64,000 bases of DNA from Mesorhizobium sp. LHD-90 (GCF_030929505.1 NZ_JAVFVV010000014.1:62001-126000); one strand, 5' to 3'. Shown: positions 38,657 to 48,744, counted from the stretch's first letter. Notes: a model not told the origin generated them from the sequence alone. Numbers and translations are program-made.

Positions 38657-41632
38657 ATGGCCCGGCGGAAGCTTCTCAAGATTCAGGATCGACAGGAACT
38701 GTTCGGCGTGCCGACTGATGAAGACAGCCTGATCCGCCACTATACTCTGTCGCCGGCCGATCGGCTGGAGATCGCCGTCCGCAGGCGCAAACATAACCAG
38801 CTCGGCTTTGCCGTTCAGCTTTGCCTGATGCGATATCCGGGCAGAACGCTCATGGCGGCCGAAATACCGCCGAGGACGATGCTCCATTATATCGCCGAGC
38901 AACTGGATGCCGCTCCGGAAAGCTTCAGTTCCTATGCGCGGCGAGAGCCGACCCGGCTGGAACACGTCTCGCACCTCCTCGCCTATCTTGGGATGAGAAC
39001 AGCAGCAGCTCCGGACCGGCGGGCCGCCTTGATGTCCGCAATCGAAACGGCTGCGACGACAGACAAGGGGTCTTCTATTGCCAAGGCAATCGTCACCACC
39101 ATGCGGGAACGCAATGTGGTGCTTCCCACGCCGGACACCATAGAGCGGATCGGGCTGGCGGCACGCGCCATAGCGCGACGGCGTGCGGAAGCGGCGTTGA
39201 TCTCCGGCTTTTCCCCTGAGCACCTTCAGAGCCTCGACGATTTGCTGAAGGTGGATCCTGCAATCGCACAGACGCGGTTCCATTGGCTCCGGTCGGCTCC
39301 GGACGCACCCGGCGCCGGCAACCTGGTCGCGATGATGGAAAGGCTCTCCTTCATCCGCGCCCTCGACATCGATCCCCGCCTGCAAGGCCGCATCCATTCC
39401 GGGCGCTGGGACCAGATGATCCGGGAGGGCGATGTCACGCCGGCCTGGCTTGCCGCTGATTTCAACGCCAGCCGTCGGCGCGCCACGATCGTCGCCCAGG
39501 TCATCAAGCTCGGCCAGAAGCTGACCGACGACGCGGTCACCATGTTCATCAAGCTGATCGGCAGGCTCTTTTCCCAGGCCAACAATCGCAAGAAGCAGCG
39601 CCATGCCGAAATGCGTAAAGACACGGCGAAGGCGCTCCGGCTGTTTCTCGATACGATTTCCGCCCTTCAGGCCGCCAACGACAACGATGAGGATGCGATC
39701 GAGACGATCAACCGGCACGTCGGCTGGCACCGTCTTTTGCAGGTAAAGCCCGCTCTCGAAGCCATGGTGGAAAATGGAGATCCTGATCCATTGCTTGTGG
39801 CGGTGGAGCAGTACGCGAACGTCCGCAAATATGCGGCGCTGTTTCTACGGACCTTCACTTTCCGCTCGGCGCGCCGTAACGATCCCCTGCTCGCGGCGAT
39901 TGAAACCCTCAAATCCCTCTACGAAAATGGGCGGCGCGGCTTTCCAGAGCGGGTTCCGGTTGCCCATCTTGGCACGCCAGCCCGCAAACTGATCTTCAGC
40001 GGATTAAAGCCCGATCGTCGGCTCTACGAAATCGCAACGCTGGCGGCGTTGCGGGAGCGGCTTCGCTCAGCAGATGTCTGGGTCGAAGGCAGCAGGGCAT
40101 TTCGCCCGATGGATGAGCATCTCATGCCGCGCCCTGCCTTCACCGATCTCAAAGATACCGACCAACTCGGCCTCGGCGTCCAGCGCGACGGGGCGGCATG
40201 GCTCGCGCAAATGCAGCAATTGCTCGACTTCAATCTGAAGCGCCTCGCACACCGCGCCCGGAACGGCAAGCTTGAGGACGTCCGTCTCGAGGCCGGAACC
40301 CTGCTGGTGACGCCGCTGGCCAGCGAGGTTCCTGCAGCAGCCGAGGAATTGAATCTTGAGCTGAACGATATGTACCCGCTCATCGAGGTGCCGGATCTTC
40401 TCAGAGAGGTGCATGAATGGACCGGCTTTGCCGACCAGTTCACCCATGTCCGCACCGGTGACATGCCGCAAAATATCCCGGCTATGCTCGCCGGCACCCT
40501 CGCGGACGCAACCAATCTCGGGCCAAAACGGATGGCAGGTGCATCGAAAGGGATCAGCGCCCATCAGATCGGCTGGATGCGCATGTTCCATGCGAGAACC
40601 GAAACTTATCGGGCGGCGCAGGCAAGCGTGACCGACGCCCATGCGCGTCATCCCCATGCTCTGCTCTGGGGAAATGGAACGACCGCGTCTTCCGACGGTC
40701 AGTTCTTCCGGGCCAGTGATCGTGCTGCAGGGCGCGGCGACATCAATCTGCACTATGGCAGCGAGCCAGGCACCAAATTCTACAGCCATCTCTCCGATCA
40801 GTACGGCTACTTCAGCATCCTGCCTATCAGTCCGACCGAAAGCGAGGCGGCCTATGTTCTGGACGGCCTATTCGACCACGACACCATCCTCGACATCGAG
40901 GAGCAGTTCACCGACACCGGCGGCGCCAGCGATCATGTGTTTGCGCTCTTCGCCCTGATCGGCAAGCGCTTTGCGCCCCGCCTGCGCAACCTCAAGGACC
41001 GGAAATTCCATACCTTCGAAAAAGCCGATACCTATCCGGCCCTCGCGGACCACATCGGCGTGCGGATCAATACCGCTCTCATCATGGAATATTGGGATGA
41101 TCTGCTGCATCTGGCGGCGTCGATCCGCGCGCGCACCGTTGCACCCTCGACGATTCTCAAAAAGCTGGCTGCGTCACCGAATCCGAGTCAGTTGGCCAAA
41201 GCCCTGCGGGAACTTGGCCGTATTGAGCGATCCTTGTTCATGATCGAATGGTATTCCAGTCCGGCCCTGCGTCGGCGTTGCCAGGCTGGTCTCAACAAGG
41301 GCGAGGCGGCTCACAAACTCAAGCGCGCCGTCTTCTTCCACGAGCGTGGTGAAATCCGCGACCGCTCCTTCGAAAGCCAGGCATTCCGCGCCTCTGGTCT
41401 CAATCTCGTCGTCAGTGCCATCGTCCACTGGAATACCGTGTATCTCAGCCGGGCCACCGAGCACCTCCGTCAGAGTGGCCGCAATATCCCCGACATCCTG
41501 CTCAAACATATCTCTCCCCTGAGCTGGGAACACATCAACCTTACCGGCATCTACTCCTGGGACGTTGCGCCCGACCTTACGGAGGGCTTCAGGCCGCTGC
41601 GCTTGCCTGGGAAAATGCTCCTCGCCGCATGA
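38657..41632 (+). CDS. tnpA: Tn3-family transposase
   Basis: 991 residues from [17 protein letters not shown], near the usual length for the family. The N-terminal DNA-binding part starts with [18 protein letters not shown]. The DDE catalytic region is in the last third: [10 protein letters not shown] (first Asp), [14 protein letters not shown] (second Asp) and the RKFHTFEK region before the Glu. It ends [11 protein letters not shown] inside the right terminal repeat. The start is chosen after an AGTAGAGAA stretch, 154 bp from tnpR. It looks intact. Confidence 0.94.
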   Translation: MARRKLLKIQDRQELFGVPTDEDSLIRHYTLSPADRLEIAVRRRKHNQLGFAVQLCLMRYPGRTLMAAEIPPRTMLHYIAEQLDAAPESFSSYARREPTRLEHVSHLLAYLGMRTAAAPDRRAALMSAIETAATTDKGSSIAKAIVTTMRERNVVLPTPDTIERIGLAARAIARRRAEAALISGFSPEHLQSLDDLLKVDPAIAQTRFHWLRSAPDAPGAGNLVAMMERLSFIRALDIDPRLQGRIHSGRWDQMIREGDVTPAWLAADFNASRRRATIVAQVIKLGQKLTDDAVTMFIKLIGRLFSQANNRKKQRHAEMRKDTAKALRLFLDTISALQAANDNDEDAIETINRHVGWHRLLQVKPALEAMVENGDPDPLLVAVEQYANVRKYAALFLRTFTFRSARRNDPLLAAIETLKSLYENGRRGFPERVPVAHLGTPARKLIFSGLKPDRRLYEIATLAALRERLRSADVWVEGSRAFRPMDEHLMPRPAFTDLKDTDQLGLGVQRDGAAWLAQMQQLLDFNLKRLAHRARNGKLEDVRLEAGTLLVTPLASEVPAAAEELNLELNDMYPLIEVPDLLREVHEWTGFADQFTHVRTGDMPQNIPAMLAGTLADATNLGPKRMAGASKGISAHQIGWMRMFHARTETYRAAQASVTDAHARHPHALLWGNGTTASSDGQFFRASDRAAGRGDINLHYGSEPGTKFYSHLSDQYGYFSILPISPTESEAAYVLDGLFDHDTILDIEEQFTDTGGASDHVFALFALIGKRFAPRLRNLKDRKFHTFEKADTYPALADHIGVRINTALIMEYWDDLLHLAASIRARTVAPSTILKKLAASPNPSQLAKALRELGRIERSLFMIEWYSSPALRRRCQAGLNKGEAAHKLKRAVFFHERGEIRDRSFESQAFRASGLNLVVSAIVHWNTVYLSRATEHLRQSGRNIPDILLKHISPLSWEHINLTGIYSWDVAPDLTEGFRPLRLPGKMLLAA

Positions 41633-41639
41633 CGTTCAT

Positions 41640-41689
41640 CATCCGTTCGGCCTTAGCGTATGATTTCGAGCAGTTCTTGTTCTGACCCC
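41640..41689 (-). repeat. Right terminal inverted repeat of the Tn3 element
   Basis: Read on the minus strand it starts GGGGTCAGAACAAGAACTG and ends AAGGCCGAACGGAT, just after the tnpA stop. It begins with the canonical GGGG of Tn3 ends. Confidence 0.9.
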
Positions 41690-43736
41690 GTATAACGCGG
41701 ATCTGGTCCAGAGCATCGGCGCTATCGTAGAGGCCGGACTGCGCGCCTTGTGGCGCAGCCCGCTGCAACGGTTCCCGGATCAGAATGGAGCCGTGCCGTG
41801 GGAAGTCTGGCTCGACAAGGCGCAAGCGGAAGCGTTCATCGCCGGCGCGCCGGAGCTCGATCTTGCGATAAGCGCTGACCGTCTCGAATTTCCGGAAGAC
41901 TTGGTGGTCATCGCAACAGCTACGCGCGGCGCGCTCGCTTTGGCGGTTCGGCGTCTCGCCGGCGTGCGTGCGCTCGCCGCGCCGACGGTCACGGCTGACT
42001 ATTTCGATGCGATGGATCCGGACGAGCAGGCCGACTGGGTTGACGATCTGCTCGGCCGGACGACCTATGAGGCCATCGATGACCCGAATTATGTGACGCT
42101 GCTCGATCGCGGTGTCAGCCGCGCACATCCGCTGATCGAACCAGCACTTGCCGCAGCGGACCGGCACGCCGCCAATCCCGCTTGGGGGATCGAGGACATG
42201 GTCGGCCATGGCACACAGCTGGGCGGACTATCCCTGTTCGGCGATCTGACGCCGGCGCTTCAGTCCATGCTGACGATCCAGCTTCGCCATCGCCTGGAAT
42301 CGGCAAAGATCATTCCCGACGCAGGCCACAATCCCCATCAACTTCTCGGTGCGATGACCCGGGCCGGCGTTAACGCGGCCGAGACGGCAGGCGCCCGTCG
42401 CCGGACATTCGCCCTTGCCAGCACCACCGAGGACGACACGCCGCATGACGGTGCCCCCACATCGTGGTCGAGCGAGCTGGACCAGTTGGTAGCCGGCGTA
42501 TCCGGAAACGTCACGACGCCTCGCTTGCTACTGGTGTCGGCTGGGAACAGCGACCAGAACAGATTTGGCAACAACGACTATCTTCCCATCTGCGACCATC
42601 CCGACAATGAGGTCGAGTCGCCGGCGCAGGCATGGAATCCGATCTGCATTGGTGCCTACACCGAAAAGAACGTCCTCCCGGCTGGTGAGCCCGGCACGCC
42701 CCTTGCACCGACTGGCGACCTTGCCCCATCCTCGAGAACCGCGAGTTGGTCGTCGCACTGGCCGATCAAGCCGGACGTGGTGATGGAGGGTGGCAACTGG
42801 GTCGTCAATGGCCCGCCGCCACCGATGAAACACTCGGCTCTTTCGCTGCTGACAACCGATCGTCGATACCCCCTTCGAGCCTTCACGACCGTGGGCGAGA
42901 CCAGCGCCGCGACCGCACTTGCGGCCCGGGCAATCACCGAGCTTTGGGCCGACTACCCGGAGCTTTGGCCCGAGACGATCCGCGCCCTTTTCGTATCCTC
43001 GGCCCGTTGGACCCCCCAGATGCGCTCCCATCTGCCCGCAAATCCGGGGAAAGGCCACTACGGTCCTCTTTTCAAACGTTACGGCTACGGCGTGCCGGAC
43101 ATGGAGCGCGCCCGCCGAAGCGCCTCCAACGCACTGACCTTGATTGTGCAGGACAGGATCACGCCCTACCGCGAAAGCGACACGGGGGGCGCGGATCATG
43201 TCCACAATGAGATGCGTCTGTTTGAGCTGCCCTGGCCGGTCGAGGCGTTGCGGGCGCTGATCGCTCGTCCCGTCACCTTGAGGGTTGCCCTCAGCACCTT
43301 TATCGCGCCCAATCCATCCGAGCCTGCGCGCGGTTCGAAGTTTCGCTACGCATCTCACAATCTGCGTTTCAAGCTGAACCGGCCGAACGAGGACAGGGCC
43401 GCGTTCATTGCTCGCATCAGCAAGGTCGGAGAGGAACCCGAGGGGCCGGCCATCGATGAAAATGACGGCTGGACGTTCGGTCGCAATCGCCGCGACGTCG
43501 GCTCGCTGCAGATTGACGAGCTCACCTGTCCGGCTTCCGATCTCGCCCGTCGTAACCTGCTAGCCGTCCACCCAGTGGCGGGATGGTGGAAGACGCGAGC
43601 TATCCCGGATCCCAATGAGAGGTCAGTTCGATTCGCGTTGATCGTCGAGATCGATGCGAGCGAGATCAACGCCGAACTCTATGCCGAGGTACAGGCTGCG
43701 ATAGAAGCTTCTAACGTCGCCCAGGTCGCTGTGTAG
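41690..43736 (+). pseudogene. IetS-like subtilisin (S8) protease, N-terminus removed by Tn3
   Basis: The frame is open directly from the transposon end (LTPYNADLVQSIGAIVEAGL) to a stop at 43734-43736, about 680 residues. The S8 triad is present: Asp in LLDRGVSRAHP, His in VGHGTQLGG and Ser in VGETSAATALAA. Length, order and plasmid-type context fit IetS, the subtilase of the AAA-ATPase/subtilase ietAS module known from plasmid incompatibility and phage defence. The N-terminal part and the ATPase partner are missing. An internal start (41748 or later) could still express a protease, but without partner. Confidence 0.75.
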
Positions 43737-43886
43737 TCGGACGGCCTGCTCTCCGCCGTAACCGGAGTCTCCAACAGGTCAAGCCCGCCGGCCGACGTTG
43801 GATCGTCACCACTGCCGCCTATCGAAGGCGGTGATTGCCAAACACCCACAGAGCTTGGGCCCTCGGCGAAAGGCTGGCTTGCATTG

Positions 43887-43905
43887 TGTAATGATGTGCA
43901 TTACA
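43887..43905. promoter_or_regulatory. Palindrome TGTAATG-N5-CATTACA at a gene start
   Basis: A perfect seven-base inverted repeat around a five-base centre touches the likely ATG at 43905. Its form is typical of operators bound by small dimeric repressors such as ribbon-helix-helix antitoxins. No such gene follows directly, so it may be the relic of a lost toxin-antitoxin promoter or the operator of the following gene. Confidence 0.5.
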
Positions 43906-45008
43906 TGATGTCGATGGATAGAGCGATCAGACAGTGGGTTGACATCCTCGCCCCTCACATCTACCCCAGCGGTCCGAAGTCGGGTCCGCTTTCTGTGGAG
44001 CTTTGCGTTCATGCAGGCCTGCAACCGGACGAACCGGCGACGTCGGCGCTTATCCTGGACGCCTCTGCCCGCCGCGCCCAGATCGACTGGATCGGAACCG
44101 ATATCGTTTCGTCACTCCGGGGCAATCTAACGTCCTGGCTCGATCGGGATGTCGCAGCACCGTCGCAACGCCAGTTCTGGAAGCTCTTCGACATCATTCG
44201 GCAGACGGACGACCTCAGGTCGGCCAGTCCGTCGTTCTGTCTCACAGAACTCGTCCAGTCGTCCATCGATAGCGCCAAGCCCGACGACCCGTTCCCGAGC
44301 GCCTCGGAAATCCTGACACGCATCGCTTCGGTCGGTATCGAAAGGCTTTTTATTGTCGATGGACAACATCGGTCGAGCACCATCGGGCGGATGGAAGAAG
44401 CGCTTTCCCAACGCGCCATTCGCGAGATCTCTCAGAGGCTGCTCACTAGGCTCGATGAGTTCACCGAGCACTCGAGCACGTCGCTCCTCACCGATATCCG
44501 CTGTTCCCTGACGCAGGAGATTGCGAGTCGGATCCGGATCAAATGGAAGTACAGACCGGCCGGCCTGCCCCTCCTGGCATCGCCTCAAACCCGCGAATGG
44601 GTGCTGGCGTTTCAGCTGCGTACCGGCACACCTCCTCCTCCTGCCTCCATCGATCGACGCCCGGGCGCCGATCGGGTGCCCGCGGCTTTTGCCACGGCCC
44701 CCCGGAGGTTGGAACATGGAACGCTTCGCAGACGAAGTTACGGAAGAAATATACTGGACGCGGTTCGCACCATGCCTCGATCAGCATCTCTCAGTGAAGG
44801 CGCACAAGATTCTGCGGCCACTCGTGGCCGCACGCGGCTTGCAGGACGTGGGAATCTTCGGGCCAATCCTGCGCTTCAAGAACGCGCCCGGGCGCCTAGG
44901 CGTCGAGGTGGAAGGCAAATGGCATTTGACCTTTCGTTGGGTCGAAGGGGAGGGGCCGTTCGAAATCAAGTTCGAGAGGCACTGACCGATCGGAGGGTGG
45001 CCGCATGA
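43905..45008 (+). CDS. Hypothetical protein of the higBA locus, 3' end doubtful
   Basis: The frame begins MMSMDRAIRQWVDILAPHIY and reads convincingly for about 245 codons (RRAQIDWIGTDIV, LFIVDGQHRSSTIGRMEEAL). No family is recognised. From about 44640 the frame becomes Arg/Pro/Ala-rich and lies over higB in another frame to 45008, so the natural end has probably been lost by a frameshift or junction. A palindrome overlaps the start. Confidence 0.5.
   Translation: MMSMDRAIRQWVDILAPHIYPSGPKSGPLSVELCVHAGLQPDEPATSALILDASARRAQIDWIGTDIVSSLRGNLTSWLDRDVAAPSQRQFWKLFDIIRQTDDLRSASPSFCLTELVQSSIDSAKPDDPFPSASEILTRIASVGIERLFIVDGQHRSSTIGRMEEALSQRAIREISQRLLTRLDEFTEHSSTSLLTDIRCSLTQEIASRIRIKWKYRPAGLPLLASPQTREWVLAFQLRTGTPPPPASIDRRPGADRVPAAFATAPRRLEHGTLRRRSYGRNILDAVRTMPRSASLSEGAQDSAATRGRTRLAGRGNLRANPALQERARAPRRRGGRQMAFDLSLGRRGGAVRNQVREALTDRRVAA
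44716..44985 (+). CDS. higB: HigB/RelE-family toxin
   Basis: 89 residues. Helical N-terminus MERFADEVTEEIYW, then the RelE-fold strands GIFGPILRFKNAPGRLGVEV and the C-terminal KWHLTFRWVEGEGPFEIKFE with the expected Arg and aromatic residues. HigB toxins cut mRNA on the ribosome. It is followed after 19 bp by higA, the toxin-first order typical of HigBA. The start codon lies after GGAGGTTGGAAC, which contains a good ribosome site. Confidence 0.85.
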   Translation: MERFADEVTEEIYWTRFAPCLDQHLSVKAHKILRPLVAARGLQDVGIFGPILRFKNAPGRLGVEVEGKWHLTFRWVEGEGPFEIKFERH

Positions 45009-45358
45009 CGCTCGACCAGGGTCGCTATGTGCCCGCGCCTCCGGTCGCGCCCGGTGAAGTTCTTCGCGACCGAATTCTTGGTCCGCTCGGCATCACCCAG
45101 GACCAGCTGGCGTCGGCGCTCCAGGTCTCGCGGTTTTCCGTCAACCAGATCATCAATGGACGCCGCGCTATAACGGCGGAAATGGCGTTACGGCTGGCCC
45201 AGGTGACGGGCACCACCGCGCAGTTCTGGCTGAACCTGCAACGCGATGTGGATGTTTATCAGGCGCATTCGAAGCTGCGGAAAGTGCTTCCAACCCTGAA
45301 TGTTTTGCGCAAGCCGAAGTCCGAAGGCGAACTCATTGTCGACTTTGCAGGCGACTAG
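45005..45358 (+). CDS. higA: HigA-family antitoxin
   Basis: 117 residues. The XRE-type helix-turn-helix is typical of HigA: PGEVLRDRILGPLGITQDQL, VSRFSVNQIINGRRAITAEMA, and the RLAQVTGTTAQFWLNLQ signature. It neutralises HigB and represses the pair. The C-terminal tail is longer than average and ends in FAGD. A GGAGGGTGG box precedes the ATG. Confidence 0.93.
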   Translation: MTLDQGRYVPAPPVAPGEVLRDRILGPLGITQDQLASALQVSRFSVNQIINGRRAITAEMALRLAQVTGTTAQFWLNLQRDVDVYQAHSKLRKVLPTLNVLRKPKSEGELIVDFAGD

Positions 45359-45410
45359 GTGATTGGGCGCGGCCGCCATCGAGCGTCGCGCATCCTCAAT
45401 CCTCGCGAGT

Positions 45411-45789
45411 TCATGGCAACCTCTGCGGCGACGCTGGTCCCTGCTCTTTCGAAGCAACCTGCCGGCGAAACTCCGGTAGGGTCGCCTTGGCCATGGCGTA
45501 AACGGCCTCCATGCCGATGAGGGAATCCATGCCTCGGTCGGCCCGATCTGCCAGTGCCTCTAGCACCAGCATGTTCACAGGGGCCTCGTCTCCCGCGAGG
45601 TCGATGATATCGAAATCTGCAAGGATACACTCGTCGCTGAGGTGCGGCTGGATCGCTTCTGCAAGCTGCCGATAACTCTCGTCGCCTTGATTGGCCGCGA
45701 CGGCAACGGCGGTGCCGGCGATCAGGTCGGCGAGCTGCACTGCGGCGTGGTCCGACGACGACAGGTTGTGTTGCAACGTTTTGAATACC
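45411..45789 (-). pseudogene. C-terminal fragment of a DUF3800-like protein
   Basis: Read from the IS end: VFKTLQHNLSSSDHAAVQLA followed by DLIAGTAVAVA, then an acidic helical tail. The QLADLIAG stretch near a C-terminus is typical of DUF3800 proteins. The frame starts only at the IS6 end near 45790, so the N-terminal part has been cut off. The family call rests on that short motif. Confidence 0.5.
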
Positions 45790-46555
45790 GGCACTGTGTC
45801 AGGAGAGCCGCTGACATTTTCGGAGGATCAAATGTTCAAGGGCCGCCAGTTCGACCAGTCAGTGATCCTGCTTTGCGTGCGCTGGTATCTGGCCTACAGT
45901 CTGAGCTTGCGTGATCTGGAAGAGATGATGGCCGAGCGGGGCATTGCCGTCGACCATACGACCATTCACCGTTGGACCGTCCGTTTCGCACCGCTGCTGC
46001 TGGAGCGTTTCAACCGGCGCAAGCGGAGCGTAACCGGCAAATGGCATATCGACGAAACCTACATCAAGGTCCGCGGCCAGTGGATGTACCTTTACCGCGC
46101 CATCGACAGTGTCGGCGACACGGTCGAATTCTGGTTCAGCGAGCAGCGTGACCTGCCGTCGGCCAAGCGGTTCTTGAGAAAAGCGCTGACACGTCATGGC
46201 CGTCCCGACCGCGTCGTCATCGACGGCAGCCAGACCAACCAGGAGGCAATCGTTTCCTGTGACGTCACAAATCGCTTGCAGGATCGCTCTCGGCGCCGGC
46301 TGAAGCCGATCCGGATCCGCAAGAGTAAATACCTGAATAACCGGATCGAACAGGACCATCGGCGCATCAAGCGCCGCGTCGGGCCAATGCTTGGCTTCAA
46401 ATCAAAGGCTTCAGCCGCGATCATCCTGTCCGGCATCGAGATGGTCCACATGATGCGCAAACGTCAGGCGAGATACGCCTTCAATCCGAATCCGTCCCTG
46501 GCACAGCAGTTCGAAATTCTTGCCGCATAATTGGCCTTGGACGGACCTTTTTGCA
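45790..46555. mobile_element. IS6-family insertion sequence, right end not intact
   Basis: The left end begins GGCACTGTGTCAGG at 45790, in the style of IS6 ends, followed by an intact transposase. No matching inverted copy was found after the gene; the right boundary falls between the stop at 46530 and the cut gene near 46560. The flanks show no eight-base duplication and belong to different genes, so sequence next to the IS was lost. Confidence 0.8.
45832..46530 (+). CDS. IS6-family transposase
   Basis: 232 residues from MFKGRQFDQSVILLCVRWYL. The helix-turn-helix (GIAVDHTTIHRWTVRFAP) and DDE residues are present: Asp in WHIDETYIKVRG, Asp in VIDGSQTNQEA and Glu in NNRIEQDHRRIK. Full family length. 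A CGGAGG box lies just upstream of the start. Probably active if suitable ends exist. Confidence 0.94.
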   Translation: MFKGRQFDQSVILLCVRWYLAYSLSLRDLEEMMAERGIAVDHTTIHRWTVRFAPLLLERFNRRKRSVTGKWHIDETYIKVRGQWMYLYRAIDSVGDTVEFWFSEQRDLPSAKRFLRKALTRHGRPDRVVIDGSQTNQEAIVSCDVTNRLQDRSRRRLKPIRIRKSKYLNNRIEQDHRRIKRRVGPMLGFKSKASAAIILSGIEMVHMMRKRQARYAFNPNPSLAQQFEILAA

Positions 46556-46559
46556 CTCC

Positions 46560-46726
46560 CATTCAGCCGTTGCAACAAAACCGCCGAGCCTGGCCGCGAG
46601 TTCCGCCACATCTCCTGCCGTCGCGCCGTCAGGATTGCGCTCCAGAAAGATGCGGATCGCATCACCCCGTCGGCATGCTTCATCCCAAAGTACGTCGTCA
46701 ATCTCGTCTGGAAATGGATCGCTCAT
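46560..46726 (-). pseudogene. Truncated small gene at the IS6 right flank
   Basis: The minus-strand frame begins MSDPFPDEIDDVLWDEACRR and reads to VATAE before entering IS sequence near 46560, after which it is read-through. About 55 native codons remain. The acidic, helical look is that of a small regulator or antitoxin, but no family is recognised. Confidence 0.5.
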
Positions 46727-46898
46727 AGCAGGTTCGCGAGGAAAACCATCGCAAATCTCATTCTCACATTAAGTGACAAAATCCAAGTTGGATTATCAAA
46801 TTAAATGCCCGTTCTCAAATTAACTGCTCGAGCAACCTGCTGAAATCGTTGACGTCCGATTCGCATAATTAAATGGAAAGCGACACTTAGGGGGCGTG

Positions 46899-47138
46899 AT
46901 GTCCGCGCGCCAGCCGGCCTTGGCTGTCTTCGAGGCTCAGGCGCGGGCCGAGCTTCAGCCGGCGATCAACGATGCCGTGGCCGTCATCCGCACCCGACTG
47001 GATGAAGCCGCCGCGGCGCTGAGTGATGAAGGTCAGGTGGGGAAAAGCGCTCAGCCGACAAGGCTGCTTGACATTTGGCAGTCTGCCGCTCCAGTCTGGA
47101 TTTTCATCCCCTCCGCAGCCTCAAGCCAGCGCCGCTAG
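46899..47138 (+). CDS. Small hypothetical protein
   Basis: 79 residues from MSARQPALAVFEAQARAELQ, helical and Ala-rich up to about residue 50; the tail looks less natural and may be out of frame. An AT-rich 150-bp stretch with promoter-like TTAAAT runs lies upstream. No function is suggested by the sequence. Confidence 0.35.
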   Translation: MSARQPALAVFEAQARAELQPAINDAVAVIRTRLDEAAAALSDEGQVGKSAQPTRLLDIWQSAAPVWIFIPSAASSQRR

Positions 47139-47164
47139 GCGCCCCGAAACCAAAGGAGATCGAG

Positions 47165-47278
47165 ATGAATTCCGTGTTGTGCGCGTGTCTCGCTTTGTTG
47201 GCTTTGCTTCTCGTGGCTGGGTGCGAGACCACCCCGCCGGAAGACATGTTCGTCCCGTATGGTGGGCGCAACCGATAG
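47165..47278 (+). CDS. 37-residue lipoprotein
   Basis: MNSVLCACLALLALLLVAGC is a short lipoprotein signal with a lipobox (LVAGC), followed by only 17 residues (ETTPPEDMFVPYGGRNR). An AAAGGAG box lies seven bases upstream. It resembles the tiny entericidin-like membrane lipoproteins only in design. The 290 bp after it hold no gene I can support. Confidence 0.6.
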   Translation: MNSVLCACLALLALLLVAGCETTPPEDMFVPYGGRNR

Positions 47279-47570
47279 TCAACACGCTGCCGAGTTGGAC
47301 AAGGATTTCACCCGGTCAATCTGCTCTTCGCCAAGTTGGCGACGAGCAAAGTCGGCAGAGGGCACTCGGGCTTTTCAAGGACGGGAAAGGCTCGACGCTG
47401 GCGGCCTCGATCTCGTCGAGGATGCTTAGGGCCTCTCGACATGGTCCGGGAACCTCATCGTTCATGCCCGGCGAGGAGGTGGTGAAAGCTGACCGTTATC
47501 GCTAGGCGCTCGGCGAAGATAATGGCGTCCGCCTTTTCTGGACGAAAGCTGTCGCCCGTGAAGATTGGCG

Positions 47571-47790
47571 TCAGGCTGAGATTGGTTGATATTTCGGATT
47601 GAACACAGCTGAGATGAGGGCCTTCAAAAAGGCTGACAAAAGCCTGAGCCAGTGGAGCAGGAGAGAGAAATTGAAGCCGGCGGCGGCGAGAACGGCATTG
47701 ATCGCATCGCCGGTCGAATGGCGAGGTGGTTTCGGCCCATGCGATGCTCATTCTTGGTGTGGCCGATGGGTTCGACGGCCGAGCGGCGCC
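47571..47790 (-). pseudogene. C-terminal remnant of an IS5-superfamily transposase
   Basis: On the minus strand, RSAVEPIGHTKNEHRMGRN is followed, after a one-base frame change, by GDAINAVLAAAGFNFSLLL, HWLRLLSAFLK and a stop at 47571. This is the C-terminal end of an IS5/IS1182-like DDE transposase. The N-terminal part is gone and the frame is broken. Confidence 0.75.
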
Positions 47791-47852
47791 TGAATTATAA
47801 CCGTCGACGGCCGCACTCAGCCTTCGGCGGCAGGACACCCGATGAGGTCTAA
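47786..47852 (+). pseudogene. C-terminal remnant of an IS3-family OrfB transposase
   Basis: About 20 codons, LNYNRRRPHSAFGGRTPDEV followed by a stop, match the conserved end of IS3-family OrfB (YNxxRPHSALGGxTPxE). The rest is replaced by the IS5 remnant on the opposite strand; the two meet at about 47788. Confidence 0.75.
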
Positions 47853-47869
47853 GCTACGGCAGAAATTAC

Positions 47870-48643
47870 GGAGCAACTGGCGGCGTAGAAACAACCCCGA
47901 TCCACCTTAGCCAGGCCGCCAAACTGTCTCGCAAGGCGGGTCCACCTCAACAGCACCCTTGCGTTCGCGATGAGTTGCGTGGTCGGTGCGGCGATCGCCA
48001 ACCAGCTTTTGCATGGCGAGCTCTCGCTCAAGGCGTACGGCGCTGCCATGGGAACACGCTCTATCTCGAACCGGCGTTCGCCGAACTCAACCGGGAAGGC
48101 GTCACCACAAGATCGCAGACAATCATCCCGTATCGTTGGCCGCGCCGGAACGCGAAGTCGTCGATGCCCAATAGTGGCGAGCTTATCGCGCGGCTGCCCA
48201 GTCCGCCGGCGCACGACACGCAACAGGGTATCGTTGCTCACTGGCATCCTCAGGCGATCGGCAAAGGCTGCGGCAGGCCTTCCGCCCAGCGCCAGACCCA
48301 AGTGATGAACGATGGTCTCAAGGCGTCCGGTTCTTCGCGACAACGGGCCCAATACACCGGCGCCAAACCGTTCGGCAAAAATGCGGCGGCGGCAAAGAAC
48401 GGCGTCGCACCAGAAACGGCGAACCGTCACCCGCAAGACCACCCGCAGGCCAGCGATGGGCAGATCGGCGGCTTGCCGCATATATCGGCTCTGGGTCCGG
48501 CGTGAACTCGTCCCGCAGCACGGGCACGTTGCCGAAAGCGCCGTAGCGCGCACGTCAAGAAATACACAATCCGTGTTGATTTCGGCATGCTCGACGAGCA
48601 ACCCCGCCGGCGCCAGCCTCGTCGACCCAAATCTCTGTTCCAT
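47870..48643 (-). pseudogene. Degenerate ISL3-family transposase
   Basis: The start MEQRFGSTRLAPAGLLVEHA, the zinc-binding CPCCGTSS and the RQAADLPIAGLRVVLRVTVR stretch identify ISL3-type transposases. Similarity fades after TGQPRDKLATIG, where a frameshift occurs, and the catalytic domain is not recognisable. It lies directly 3' of the OmpA-like gene and converges towards the IS3 and IS5 scraps. Confidence 0.75.
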
Positions 48644-48744
48644 CGCGCTGATTCCCTCTCGAAATTTGCGCGACATCACCCTCCCATGCAGCGAGATTGA
48701 GTCTGACCCAATTTTGCACGCCGAAACACATGCGGATTTCAACG

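Larger units (their letters stand above)
37876..41689. mobile_element. Tn3-family transposon with tnpR and tnpA only
   Basis: A 3.8-kb unit bounded by roughly 48-bp inverted ends (GGTGTCAGAACAAG at left, GGGGTCAGAACAAG at right when read inward) with divergent tnpR and tnpA and a res-like gap between them. No passenger gene is present. The five bases outside each end differ (AAAAT at left, GTATA at right), and different genes are interrupted at each end. The two ends therefore do not represent one simple insertion. Confidence 0.93.

Noticed and set aside
38585-39730. 381-codon minus-strand frame over tnpA
   Set aside because: Antisense shadow of a clearly coding transposase gene.
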